A stretch of DNA of 64,000 bases, taken from contig ONMV01000003.1 of NCBI GenBank assembly GCA_900319005.1, positions 124,001 to 188,000 of the forward strand. The letters run 5' to 3'. How positions within the stretch are numbered: the first letter of the stretch is position 1; the number at the start of each line of letters is the position of its first letter. The notes beneath the pieces were generated by a model. The model was not told the origin of the DNA and did no database searches. It was given only the letters and a program-made list of their open reading frames with translations. This DNA comes from an uncultured Bacteroidales bacterium. GTDB lineage: Bacteria > Bacteroidota > Bacteroidia > Bacteroidales > Paludibacteraceae. The translations under genes and the position numbers were made by a program. Below are positions 43,025-51,163 of this stretch, one piece after another.

Positions 43025-43056
43025 CAAAAGTACTGCTTTTTGACGATATGACCAAA
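43025..43056 (-). promoter_or_regulatory. Promoter of the putative small RNA
   Basis: Minus strand: TTTG at 43056-43053, 20-bp spacer, TACTTTTG at 43032-43025, with the GCAG extension. Confidence 0.75.
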
Positions 43057-43141
43057 TATTTTGCAAAAAAAATGCTATAAAACATAATTTTGTCATGTTG
43101 ACTTGTCAAAATATAGGTAAATTGTTCAGAAATCTGTAATT

Positions 43142-43822
43142 TTATTGCTCGTCTAATAAATCCGGTCTTCTTTCCATAGTGTGCGCCAGCGATTGCTCAT
43201 AGAGCCAATCCTCTATCTTCGCTTGGTGCCCGGAAAGAAGAATCTCGGGTACTTTCCATCCTTTATAATCGGCAGGTCTGGTGTACACACCGGCTTCCAG
43301 TAATCCGTCCTGGAATGAATCATTCAAGGCACTTTCTACGTCGCCCAGAGCGCCGGGTAAGAGACGAACGATCGCGTCTGTCATCATTGCAGCCGGCATC
43401 TCTCCTCCAGTAAGAACGAAATCTCCAATGCTGTACTCTCTGGTGATCAGATGATCCCGAACGCGCTGATCTACACCTTTGTAGTGCCCGCAAAGAATGA
43501 TGATATTCTCTTTGAGAGACAGTTCATTAGCTGCTTTTTGGTCAAATCGTTCTCCATCCGGCGCGGTAAAAATGATTTCGTCATAGTTTCGTTCGGACTT
43601 CAATTGTGCGATGCAACGGTCAATCGGCTCAATCTGGAGCACCATACCGGCTCCAAAACCAAAAGCGTAGTCGTCCACCTTGCGGTGCTTGTCCAATGTC
43701 CAATCGCGTAAGTTATGCACGTAAATCTCGCAAAGGCCCTTATCCTTTGCGCGTTGGATGATGGAGTGATTGAGAGGAGACTCCAACAATTCCGGACAAC
43801 AAGTGATAATATCTATTCGCAT
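43142..43822 (-). CDS. trmD: tRNA (guanine-37-N1)-methyltransferase
   Basis: 226 residues, the usual length. SPOUT (knotted) fold with [20 protein letters not shown] at the N-terminus, [32 protein letters not shown], and the SAM-binding [18 protein letters not shown]. Methylates G37 of tRNAs reading CNN codons, including Pro, to prevent +1 frameshifts. It stands alone rather than in the rpsP-rimM-trmD-rplS operon known from other phyla. Confidence 0.96.
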   Translation of the reverse strand: MRIDIITCCPELLESPLNHSIIQRAKDKGLCEIYVHNLRDWTLDKHRKVDDYAFGFGAGMVLQIEPIDRCIAQLKSERNYDEIIFTAPDGERFDQKAANELSLKENIIILCGHYKGVDQRVRDHLITREYSIGDFVLTGGEMPAAMMTDAIVRLLPGALGDVESALNDSFQDGLLEAGVYTRPADYKGWKVPEILLSGHQAKIEDWLYEQSLAHTMERRPDLLDEQ

Positions 43823-43856
43823 AATTTTTGAATTGACTATGTAGTTACATATGCTT

Positions 43857-43950
43857 TGACTGTCGCTTGACTGTCGCTTGACCGTCGTTTGACCGTCGTT
43901 TTTGACGGGTATTTTAGAGGATGTTTTAGGGGATGTTTTAGAGGGGTGTT
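43857..43950. repeat. Two tandem repeat arrays upstream of trmD
   Basis: Four 11-bp units of the form CTTGACTGTCG (43857-43903), then four about 13-bp units of the form GATGTTTTAGAGG (43910-43950). Confidence 0.8.
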
Positions 43951-43951
43951 T

Positions 43952-44179
43952 TTAGGGAACGGGATCGTAGCCTGAACCGCCCCAGGGGTGACAGCGGCAG
44001 ATCCGTTTGATTCCTAACCATGTACCTTTGAAGATACCGTGTTTCAGGACAGCTTCCACCATGTATTGACTGCATGTGGGCGTAAAGCGACAAGCGGGAG
44101 GGGTGAGGGGAGAGATAAAGACACGATAGAAATAGACAGGTAGCAAGAAGATTTTTCGTATGATTATTTTAAAATCCAT
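43952..44179 (-). CDS. yidD: Membrane protein insertion efficiency factor YidD
   Basis: 75 residues, standard length. The N-terminal amphipathic helix ([14 protein letters not shown]) and the family hallmark [19 protein letters not shown] followed by [18 protein letters not shown] are clear. It assists YidC-dependent membrane protein insertion at the inner membrane. Located downstream of rnpA, as is common, but separated from it by 3 x 43-bp repeats; the first repeat starts inside its start codon region. Confidence 0.95.
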   Translation of the reverse strand: MDFKIIIRKIFLLPVYFYRVFISPLTPPACRFTPTCSQYMVEAVLKHGIFKGTWLGIKRICRCHPWGGSGYDPVP

Positions 44180-44305
44180 CGTTTCTTTATTTAGTGGGTT
44201 GTTTAGGAACTTTGTAATCTATGGTTTCTTTATTTAGTGGGTTGTTTGGAACTTTGCAATTTATCGTTTCTTTATTTAGTGGGTTGTTTAGGAACTTTGC
44301 AATTT
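44178..44305. repeat. Three tandem 43-bp repeats between rnpA and yidD
   Basis: Units at 44178-44220, 44221-44262 and 44263-44305 share TTTCTTTATTTAGTGGGTTG and GGAACTTTG; the second lacks one base. The copies are over 90 percent alike. Confidence 0.9.
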
Positions 44306-44313
44306 ATCTTTTA

Positions 44314-44718
44314 TTATTTTGTAGTTATTCCGGTGGGGATTGAGGAATTGGTTTGGTCGGCGAGGATTTTGCGGAGGGATTTGCAAACGGCTTTTTCGAT
44401 GACGGAGAAAGGCTGCTCTTCCTTGTCCATGTAATTGAAAGCAATCAGGAAATTAGATGGTATAGCGCAATCTTTTTCCGGTGTCAGGATGTCTTGGTGC
44501 AAGCGAAAAGCTTCGCGCATGAGTCGTCTCAGATGATTTCGTTTGACGGCTCGTTTGAAGAGCGATTTGGGAGCCCAAACAAGTACTTGTGTATCCTCTT
44601 CAGTAGGTTGGTAAGTCACGCGAAGAGGCCACGCAGTGAAGCGTTTTCCCTCTTTGTATAATTGCGCGATACGCAGTTGTCCGCAGAGTTTGTTGTGTTT
44701 AGGAAACCCCCATTTCAT
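44314..44718 (-). CDS. rnpA: Ribonuclease P protein component
   Basis: 134 residues from the ATG at 44718; longer frames run into hemD. Starts MKWGFPKHNKLCGQLRIAQL and has the RNA-binding helix SLFKRAVKRNHLRRLMREAFR, the RNR signature of the family. Protein subunit that helps the RNase P RNA trim tRNA 5' ends. No rpmH upstream; in this lineage it follows hemD. Confidence 0.94.
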   Translation of the reverse strand: MKWGFPKHNKLCGQLRIAQLYKEGKRFTAWPLRVTYQPTEEDTQVLVWAPKSLFKRAVKRNHLRRLMREAFRLHQDILTPEKDCAIPSNFLIAFNYMDKEEQPFSVIEKAVCKSLRKILADQTNSSIPTGITTK

Positions 44719-44734
44719 CCCCAATAACTGCTTG

Positions 44735-45481
44735 TTATTGATTTTTCTCCAGATAATCAGCGATAGCCATCGGAAGTGACGCAAAAGTTTTGCCGGGTCC
44801 AGCTTCTATATCGACGCGGTATCCCGCCTCATCGAGCGCCCGCACAGTCCCTTCTCCAAAAGCAGCAATGAGCGTTTGTGCCTGTTTCCAATCGGGGAAA
44901 TTCTCCCGCAGGGAAGTGACTCCAGCCGGCGTAAAGAGCGCGATGAGATCGTAGTCAAATGGTTTGTCGGCAGGCCATGGTGTGGTCACAGTGCGGTACA
45001 TGATAGCCGGTTGTACCTCTATATGGTTTTCGGCGAACATGTTAATCACATCGCGGTTGTGAATATCGGAGAGCACCATCAGGTATTTCTCGTTCGGACG
45101 ACGGTGCATAGCGGGCAGAATGTCCTCGAACTTATTTCCGGTTTCAGGGAAGAAGACCTTACGTTTGCGATAATTGATGAACTTCTGCAAATAGAGTCCA
45201 ACTTGCTCAGAATTGCAGTAATAGTGCATCGAATCAGGAACATTGAGTCGCATTTCTTCGCACATGCGGAAATAGTGTTCCGCACCGAGTTTGGAATTCA
45301 GAATAACCGCCGTATAATCCAGTGGGTTAATATGCTGCTGACGGAACTCTTTAGCAGTAAGTCCCTCAATATGAATGAATTGATGGAACTCACAATGTAC
45401 GTTAAATTGCTCCTCCAGACGTGTGTATGGGTTATGCGCCGTTTCGGGGCGCGGTTGAGAAAAGAGAATCTTTTGTATCAT
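44735..45481 (-). CDS. hemD: Uroporphyrinogen-III synthase
   Basis: 248 residues from the ATG at 45481, which overlaps the stop of the DUF4271 gene by 4 nt; longer frames are excluded. HemD sequences are poorly conserved, but the two-lobed alternating alpha/beta pattern, DYDLIALFTPAGVTSLRENFPDW and AAFGEGTVRALDEAGYRVDIEAG towards the C-terminus fit well. Converts hydroxymethylbilane to uroporphyrinogen III in tetrapyrrole synthesis. Part of the minus-strand hemD-rnpA-yidD run. Confidence 0.88.
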   Translation of the reverse strand: MIQKILFSQPRPETAHNPYTRLEEQFNVHCEFHQFIHIEGLTAKEFRQQHINPLDYTAVILNSKLGAEHYFRMCEEMRLNVPDSMHYYCNSEQVGLYLQKFINYRKRKVFFPETGNKFEDILPAMHRRPNEKYLMVLSDIHNRDVINMFAENHIEVQPAIMYRTVTTPWPADKPFDYDLIALFTPAGVTSLRENFPDWKQAQTLIAAFGEGTVRALDEAGYRVDIEAGPGKTFASLPMAIADYLEKNQ

Positions 45482-46131
45482 AAGATTGATATAGTTTTCG
45501 AACCAAGATAAAAAAGGAAGCCCAAAGGCAGTATTTCGAGTGTGCCGATATACAGCACGACATATGCCAGTGCGGCGAATGATTGTACGTAATTTCGCGC
45601 CAAGCGGTAAAGCCACATAAGCAGGAAAAGCGCAATGACTGAACCAACCAGCCACCTGTTAACCAATAAATCATCCACTCTAAGCATCACGAGCAGAGCG
45701 GGATAGAGGATATAGGCAACAATGGTGGTGATGTCTCCGTATTGCTCATAAGGCGGCATAAAGCGTCGTGAGATTTGGAAGGTGTAATCCAGCAGGTTGT
45801 TGCACAGCATTTTGACCACAATCATTGCGATGACGAGACCGCATAAAGCCGCATAGACTCCAAATCCGGCATTTCCTCCCGTATAGAGACAGAGATATAA
45901 ACCCATCGCCATGGTACCAATTCGGAAAATGGTCATCATCAGTTGTCCCTGAAAATTGTTAGGTGCATTTTTGTAGGTGCGGTCATTCTGTGCGAGGAGT
46001 GATGCGTGTGCCTGACTGATTACGCCGGGCTGGAACATCTCTCCCAGCACTGCGCAAAGGAGCAGTGCCAGCATCATCCATCCGCACCAAGGTGCGCTCA
46101 TAGGGGATAATATGTGGCTTATTCCGTCCAT
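45478..46131 (-). CDS. DUF4271 membrane protein
   Basis: 217 residues with six or so membrane segments and the internal pattern FQGQLMMTIFRIGTMAMGLYL ... KMLCNNLLDYTFQ of DUF4271, a Bacteroidetes family regularly found just upstream of hemD. Function unknown. It overlaps the U32 gene by 13 nt and hemD by 4 nt, so all three are tightly coupled. Confidence 0.85.
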   Translation of the reverse strand: MDGISHILSPMSAPWCGWMMLALLLCAVLGEMFQPGVISQAHASLLAQNDRTYKNAPNNFQGQLMMTIFRIGTMAMGLYLCLYTGGNAGFGVYAALCGLVIAMIVVKMLCNNLLDYTFQISRRFMPPYEQYGDITTIVAYILYPALLVMLRVDDLLVNRWLVGSVIALFLLMWLYRLARNYVQSFAALAYVVLYIGTLEILPLGFLFYLGSKTISIL

Positions 46132-47384
46132 AAGTATAGTTTGTCACCGCGGCGGATCAGAGTGTCTGTTTTGAGCGAGAAATACTCGCCTTTATGCACA
46201 TACTGTGTGGGGTTTCCTTTGGCATCGCGCATTCCTTCCGCTTTGCATTCATAGACCCCAGTAGTCTCACCGGTGATCAGCAAGTCCTGCCCTTCCTCAA
46301 TCGCTTCTACGGCTTCCACGAGGAACTCCGCCACGTTGAGGTTCTTGAAGAAATTGGTGCATTTAGCAGCATATACTTTTTTGCGCGTCGCTTTATTGCC
46401 ATATGAATGGGTCCACTCGCCTAATCGCTGACCTTGATAGTAGCCGTCCCAGAATCCGCGGTTGAAGACCCGGCTGAGCCGTTCGTTCCAATCCGCGATC
46501 TTGGGTTCGATGAGAGCATCATCGGCATAATCGCCTCGTTGCCAAGCCTCTACCGCCTCTTTATAGCAACTTACAACAGTGGAGACGTACTCAGCACCTC
46601 GTGCTCGTCCTTCAATCTTAAGCACCCGGACACCGGCATCCAGCATCTTGTTCAGGAAATGGATGGTTTTGAGGTCCTTGGGCGACATGATATATTGGTT
46701 ATCGATGTCGAGTTCGAGATCGGATGACTTGTCCTTGACGGTGTACCCTCTGCGGCAAATCTGCACGCACGCTCCTCGGTTAGCGCTAAGGCCATAGTTA
46801 TTGAGACTGAGGTAGCATTTTCCGCTTACCGCCATACATAAGGCACCATGGCAGAACATCTCAATGCGGATAGGTTGTCCGCTTCGACCACAGATATGCT
46901 GTTCCTCAATGTCCCGGTAGATAGAAGCGACTTGCTCCATATTCAGTTCCCTCGCCAGTACGACCACATCGGCGAACTGTGCGTAGAACTTGAGTGCCTC
47001 GGTGTTGGCGATATTGAGTTGGGTAGAGAGGTGTACTTCCTGCCCGATGGCGTTGGCATACTGCATCACCGCTATATCGCTGGCGATAATAGCATCAACG
47101 CCCACATCGTGCGCTTTATCTACTATCCGGCGCATGAGCGGCAGGTCCTCCGGATACATGACGGTGTTCACTGTCAGATAGGTCTTGACGCCCGCTTCCC
47201 GACAGGTGGCAACGATAGTTGCCATGTCGTCTGTAGTGAAGTTAACCGAACTGCGTGCCCGCATGTTGAGGTGCTCAATGCCGAAATAGACACTGGTAGC
47301 ACCAGCTTTGATAGCCGCTGCCAGAGACTCCCAGCACCCCACAGGTGCCATGATTTCGATATTTACTATTTGGTCATTTATCAT
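46119..47384 (-). CDS. Peptidase U32-family protein
   Basis: 421 residues from the ATG at 47384; 47393 is equally possible. [23 protein letters not shown] at the N-terminus, then [16 protein letters not shown] and a Cys pattern (GACVQICRR) that in U32 proteins holds an iron-sulfur cluster, followed by the [24 protein letters not shown] segment. U32 members are linked to prephenate-dependent tRNA or rRNA hydroxylation (RlhA, TrhP) or ubiquinone synthesis rather than proteolysis. Homologues begin about where IEIMAPVG occurs; the preceding residues (MINDQIVN) come from a tandem repeat that also ends asd. Confidence 0.9.
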   Translation of the reverse strand: MINDQIVNIEIMAPVGCWESLAAAIKAGATSVYFGIEHLNMRARSSVNFTTDDMATIVATCREAGVKTYLTVNTVMYPEDLPLMRRIVDKAHDVGVDAIIASDIAVMQYANAIGQEVHLSTQLNIANTEALKFYAQFADVVVLARELNMEQVASIYRDIEEQHICGRSGQPIRIEMFCHGALCMAVSGKCYLSLNNYGLSANRGACVQICRRGYTVKDKSSDLELDIDNQYIMSPKDLKTIHFLNKMLDAGVRVLKIEGRARGAEYVSTVVSCYKEAVEAWQRGDYADDALIEPKIADWNERLSRVFNRGFWDGYYQGQRLGEWTHSYGNKATRKKVYAAKCTNFFKNLNVAEFLVEAVEAIEEGQDLLITGETTGVYECKAEGMRDAKGNPTQYVHKGEYFSLKTDTLIRRGDKLYLWTE

Positions 47385-47395
47385 TTTGACCATTG
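47355..47395 (-). repeat. Short tandem repeat forming the asd end and U32 start
   Basis: On the minus strand AATGGTCA/AAATGATA/AATGACCA/AATAGTAA units, about 8 bp. They encode the last asd residues and stop, and the first U32 residues in another frame. Confidence 0.75.
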
Positions 47396-48381
47396 AGGTA
47401 TTCGGCTATTTGAACGGCGTTGAGTGCTGCCCCTTTGCGGATTTGGTCACTGACGCACCAAAAACTCAAGCCGTTGTCATCGCTTATATCCTTGCGGATA
47501 CGTCCGATGAAAACTTCATCTTTGCCACTCAAAAAGAGCGGCATGGGATATATTTTGTTCTCCGGATCGTCCATCAGCACGCAGCCTTTCGCGTTGGCAA
47601 AAGCGGCTTTGGCTTGTGAGACACTAACCGGTTTCTCTGTTTCGATCCATATGCTCTCGCTGTGCGCGCGCAAAGAAGGAACACGCACGCAAGTGGCGCT
47701 CACTTTGACATCCGAGTGCATGATTTTGCGCGTCTCGTTGAACATCTTCATCTCCTCTTTGGTGTATCCATTTTCGGTAAAGACATCAATATGGGGGATG
47801 ACGTTGTAAGCCAATTGGTATGCAAACTTATTGACCGTCACATCCTCTCCGTTGAGTACCTGACGGTATTGTGTCTCGAGTTCTTTCATCGCTTGAGCCC
47901 CTGCACCTGAAGCCGCTTGATATGTGGCCACATGTACCCGTTTGATATGGCTGATTTGCTCAATCGCTTGCAGTGCTACCACCATTTGTATCGTAGTGCA
48001 ATTAGGGTTGGCGATAATCCGACGCGGCGCTTTCAATGCGTCGGCAGCATTCACCTCGGGTACAACCAAAGGCACATCCTCGTCCATGCGGAAAGCAGAC
48101 GAGTTATCAATCATAATAGCGCCAAAACGGGTGATATCTTCCGCATATGCACGTGACACGCCCGCGCCCGCGGAAACAAAAGCAATATCGACGCCTTGGA
48201 ATGCGTCGTCATGTTGCAGCAGATGAACGGTATGTTCTTTGCCGCGGAATAGATATGTGTTGCCGGCACTTCTCTCCGAACCGAAAAGCCTGAGTTCGGA
48301 GATCGGGAACTGCCGCTGTTCAAGCACAGCAAGCAGTTCCTGTCCGACGGCGCCAGAGGCGCCTACGATGGCAATAACCAT
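47374..48381 (-). CDS. asd: Aspartate-semialdehyde dehydrogenase
   Basis: 335 residues. NADP-binding [20 protein letters not shown] at the N-terminus, catalytic Cys in [16 protein letters not shown], and substrate-binding [17 protein letters not shown]. Reduces aspartyl phosphate to the semialdehyde for lysine/diaminopimelate, threonine and methionine synthesis. Two nt from the DUF2582 gene upstream; its 3' end overlaps the U32 gene. The final residues NGQNDK derive from a tandem repeat. Confidence 0.95.
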   Translation of the reverse strand: MVIAIVGASGAVGQELLAVLEQRQFPISELRLFGSERSAGNTYLFRGKEHTVHLLQHDDAFQGVDIAFVSAGAGVSRAYAEDITRFGAIMIDNSSAFRMDEDVPLVVPEVNAADALKAPRRIIANPNCTTIQMVVALQAIEQISHIKRVHVATYQAASGAGAQAMKELETQYRQVLNGEDVTVNKFAYQLAYNVIPHIDVFTENGYTKEEMKMFNETRKIMHSDVKVSATCVRVPSLRAHSESIWIETEKPVSVSQAKAAFANAKGCVLMDDPENKIYPMPLFLSGKDEVFIGRIRKDISDDNGLSFWCVSDQIRKGAALNAVQIAEYLNGQNDK

Positions 48382-48383
48382 AA

Positions 48384-48578
48384 TTAAGCCAATGCTACTA
48401 CAAGTTCAGCTTCTCCCTCGGTGAAGGTCAATTTACCCTCACGAGCAAGCCAACCAAGAGCCAGATAGAGCTCTTCGTTTTTGAGTTTGGTAGCTTTCTT
48501 CAGTGCTTTCAATCCGAGCGCACCGTTCTGCAGAGCCCCCCAAATGGCACCTGCGTTCTCACCAATTGTTGTAATCAT
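48384..48578 (-). CDS. DUF2582 winged-helix protein
   Basis: 64 residues. [19 protein letters not shown] ... [30 protein letters not shown] has the helix-turn-helix and wing of the DUF2582 family, known from Bacteroidetes structural genomics. Probably binds nucleic acid or protein; role unknown. Immediately upstream of asd (2-nt gap), probably co-transcribed. Confidence 0.85.
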   Translation of the reverse strand: MITTIGENAGAIWGALQNGALGLKALKKATKLKNEELYLALGWLAREGKLTFTEGEAELVVALA

Positions 48579-48625
48579 AAAACCTTAAATAATTTATTGT
48601 GACTAATGAGAGTGAATTATTAGGG

Positions 48626-49885
48626 TCACTCTTCCCATTTTTTAAATATTAGACATGCGTTGTGCCCTCCGAAGCCGAAGGTGTTACTCAGCGCATATTT
48701 GATATCACGTTTTTGCGCCTTGTCGAAGGTAAAATTGATGCGATAATCAATCTCTTCGTCGATATCGTCCGGGTCATGATTGATGGTAGGCGGGATGATT
48801 CCGTCTTTGAGCGCCATGATGCACGCCAAGGCTTCTACTGCTCCGGTAGCACCAATCAGATGTCCGGTCATGGACTTGGTGGAGTCGAGATTCATCTCGT
48901 ACACATGCTCTCCGAAAACTCGCTGTATAGCTTTCAACTCCGTGACGTCTCCCAGAGGGGTGGAAGTGCCGTGTGTGTTGATGAAATCCACTTGCTCAGG
49001 TGCCAAGCCGGCATCCTTGAGCGCCAGACGCATGACACGCTCAGCCCCTTTTCCTTCGGGATCGGGCGCTGTCATATGGTAGGCATCGGAAGTCATACCT
49101 TCTCCGATAATCTCTGCATAAACTTTGGCGCCTCGGGCTTTGGCGTGCTCGTATTCCTCCAGAATCAAGCAAGCGGCTCCTTCGCCTAACACGAATCCGT
49201 CTCGCGATTTGGAGAAAGGACGGCTGGCGGTAGCGGGCGATTCATTGCGTGTAGATAAAGCATGCAGGCTATTAAATCCTCCGATACCGGTGTATGTGAT
49301 ATCTGCGTCAGCGCCACCAGTGAGCAACACGTCGGCATGTCCCAGACGAATCTGGTCAAAGGCAGAACCCACGGCATGGGAAGAGGAGGAGCAGGCAGTG
49401 GATACCGAGAAACTCGGACCACCTAAACCGAAACGGATGGAAATCTGTCCGGCAGCGATGCTGGGGATTGCTTTCGGAATCATAAACGGATTAAAGCGCG
49501 GAACACCGTCTCCTTTTGCAAAATCGATTATCTCAGCTTCAGTGGATTGCAAACCGCCCATGCCGCTTCCCCAAATCACACCTACCCGGCTACGGTCTTC
49601 TTTGTCCAAATCGATTCCGCTGTCCCGTAAAGCCTCGTCTGCTACACAAACGGAGAACTGCGAGTAGCGGTCCATCTTACGCACCTCTTTGCGATCTATC
49701 ACTGCAGAGGGGTCGAAGTTCTTCACTTCTCCCGCAAACTGGGTCTTGAACAAGCTGGCATCAAAAGCGGTGATGGGGGCAATGCCGCTCACACCGTTTA
49801 TCAGGGAATGCCATGTCTCTTGTGCCGAATTACCAACCGGCGTCAAGGCTCCAAGACCTGTAATAACAACTCGTTTTAACTGCAT
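48626..49885 (-). CDS. fabF: Beta-ketoacyl-ACP synthase II
   Basis: 419 residues. Thiolase fold with the catalytic Cys in VSTACSSSSHAVGSAFDQI, His in INTHGTSTPLGDVTE and His in SMTGHLIGATGAVEA. N-terminal RVVITGLGALTPVGN and C-terminal SNTFGFGGHNACLIF are typical. Condenses malonyl-ACP with acyl-ACP during fatty-acid elongation. Follows acpP by 77 nt with a hairpin between them. Confidence 0.96.
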   Translation of the reverse strand: MQLKRVVITGLGALTPVGNSAQETWHSLINGVSGIAPITAFDASLFKTQFAGEVKNFDPSAVIDRKEVRKMDRYSQFSVCVADEALRDSGIDLDKEDRSRVGVIWGSGMGGLQSTEAEIIDFAKGDGVPRFNPFMIPKAIPSIAAGQISIRFGLGGPSFSVSTACSSSSHAVGSAFDQIRLGHADVLLTGGADADITYTGIGGFNSLHALSTRNESPATASRPFSKSRDGFVLGEGAACLILEEYEHAKARGAKVYAEIIGEGMTSDAYHMTAPDPEGKGAERVMRLALKDAGLAPEQVDFINTHGTSTPLGDVTELKAIQRVFGEHVYEMNLDSTKSMTGHLIGATGAVEALACIMALKDGIIPPTINHDPDDIDEEIDYRINFTFDKAQKRDIKYALSNTFGFGGHNACLIFKKWEE

Positions 49886-49913
49886 GTTTATCTATACTAT
49901 ACATAAAAAGCAT

Positions 49914-49942
49914 ACGAGTTTACAGATTTCCCGTAAACTCGT
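49914..49942 (-). terminator. Hairpin between acpP and fabF
   Basis: ACGAGTTTAC and GTAAACTCGT form a perfect 10-bp stem with a 9-nt loop. On the minus strand it is followed by ATGCTTTTTATG. It may lower fabF expression relative to acpP, or stabilise the acpP mRNA. Confidence 0.55.
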
Positions 49943-49962
49943 AAACCACTTGTGGAAGCGAA

Positions 49963-50199
49963 TTACTTCATTGCATTCTCCACATAAGCGATTGCGTCAC
50001 CTACGGTAGCAATCTTCTGTGCGTCCTCGTCGGGAATCGAGATACCGAAATCTTTCTCAAACTCCATAATCATCTCTACGGTGTCTAACGAATCCGCGCC
50101 CAGGTCGGTTTGGAAATTAGCCTCGTTCGTAACTTGAGACTCCTCAACGCCAAGCTTATCAACGATGATCGCTTTCACTTTTGCATCAATTTCTGCCAT
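49963..50199 (-). CDS. acpP: Acyl carrier protein
   Basis: 78 residues, acidic four-helix protein. The phosphopantetheine attachment Ser is in [19 protein letters not shown] at about residue 37. Carries growing acyl chains in fatty-acid synthesis, matching its neighbour fabF. Own promoter at 50285-50315. Confidence 0.97.
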   Translation of the reverse strand: MAEIDAKVKAIIVDKLGVEESQVTNEANFQTDLGADSLDTVEMIMEFEKDFGISIPDEDAQKIATVGDAIAYVENAMK

Positions 50200-50284
50200 A
50201 ATACTAAATCTTTTAGTTAATATTTATGTGTGTTTTTATTAATTTTCGCACTTGTTAGTTTTCGCCTATTTCGCAAAAACGGCA

Positions 50285-50315
50285 CAAAATTACTGCTTTT
50301 TTCTGGATTATGCAA
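50285..50315 (-). promoter_or_regulatory. Promoter of acpP
   Basis: Minus strand: TTG at 50315-50313, 20-bp spacer, TAATTTTG at 50292-50285, with the GCAG extension. Confidence 0.8.
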
Positions 50316-50326
50316 ATTTTTTTGTT

Positions 50327-51163
50327 TTAATTTTCATTTTTGTCACCTAAAAATAGCATAATTTTGCCTAAAAAGACCCCAGACTTGCTCATTTGGCATA
50401 CCGGAATGCTATCTCCGTCCAAATTTGCGACGCGCGAATGATCATAAAATTGGTGTGTATGTCCACCGATGACGACATCGATTCCGCGTGTGCAAGCTAC
50501 CATTGAAGCATCGCATACATCTTCCGGTGTTTTTCCGTATGTTCCCATGTGGCTGAGGCAAACCACGACATCGCAACCTTGTGCCCGGAGCGTATCTGCC
50601 ATAGCTTGTGCAATGGGGTATGGTTCTAAGTATTTTGCCGGTAAGAAATTCTTATCTGTAATCAGCCCTTTTGGGTCGCATCCCAAACCGAAGATACCGA
50701 TTTTGAGACCTCCTTTGCGTACGATGGTATAGGGTTGGATAATTGTCTCCAGCGAGGTGCCAGTAAAATCATAGTTTGCGCAAACAATCGGGAACTGAGC
50801 GGTTCGGAGAATAGCTGCCAAGGTGTCCAATCCATTGTCGAACTCATGATTACCCAATGTAGCCGCGTCATATCCCATGCGGTTCATGGCGTTAATCTCC
50901 ACCCTCCCGTGGTAGAAATTGAAGTAGGGCGTACCTTGACAGAAATCGCCGGCATCCACCAGAAGTAGGTTTTTGTCAGCTTTGCGCTCTTCCCGTATCA
51001 AGCCCATCCGTCGTGCATAACCTCCTTGTCCGTTCGCTTTTGGTTCAACCTGCGAATGGGTGTCGTTCGTGTGTAAAATCGTCAAATGGTCTTGAGGCGT
51101 ACAAGCCGATAAAATGACAAAGGTACAAAGTACTATGTACAAAGGGTAATTCTTCATGGTCAA
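50327..51163 (-). CDS. 5'-nucleotidase-like metallophosphatase lipoprotein
   Basis: 278 residues. Signal peptide MKNYPLYIVLCTFVILSAC with lipobox LSAC, then a calcineurin-type phosphoesterase: ILHTNDTHSQ, VDAGDFCQGT, TLGNHEFDNG, and the C-terminal GGHTHQF carry the two-metal ligands. It lacks the C-terminal substrate-binding domain of full-length UshA-type nucleotidases; many Bacteroidetes split that domain into a separate gene, which is not seen here. Likely hydrolyses nucleotides or sugar phosphates outside the inner membrane. The ATG overlaps the mutL stop (ATGA). The signal peptide is encoded by a tandem repeat. Confidence 0.88.
   Translation of the reverse strand: MTMKNYPLYIVLCTFVILSACTPQDHLTILHTNDTHSQVEPKANGQGGYARRMGLIREERKADKNLLLVDAGDFCQGTPYFNFYHGRVEINAMNRMGYDAATLGNHEFDNGLDTLAAILRTAQFPIVCANYDFTGTSLETIIQPYTIVRKGGLKIGIFGLGCDPKGLITDKNFLPAKYLEPYPIAQAMADTLRAQGCDVVVCLSHMGTYGKTPEDVCDASMVACTRGIDVVIGGHTHQFYDHSRVANLDGDSIPVCQMSKSGVFLGKIMLFLGDKNEN
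51116..51150 (-). repeat. Short tandem repeat encoding part of a signal peptide
   Basis: GGTACAAAG/TACTATGTACAAAGG units (complement CTTTGTAC) within the first codons of the metallophosphatase, encoding PLYIVLCTFVI. Confidence 0.65.

Noticed and set aside
43061-43092. Plus-strand promoter-like TTG ... TAATTTTG before the 3' end of trmD
   Set aside because: 21-bp spacer in very AT-rich DNA and no gene downstream on that strand; likely chance.
44178-44305. Three 43-bp repeats as a CRISPR array
   Set aside because: Copies are directly adjacent without spacers, and no cas gene is in the window.
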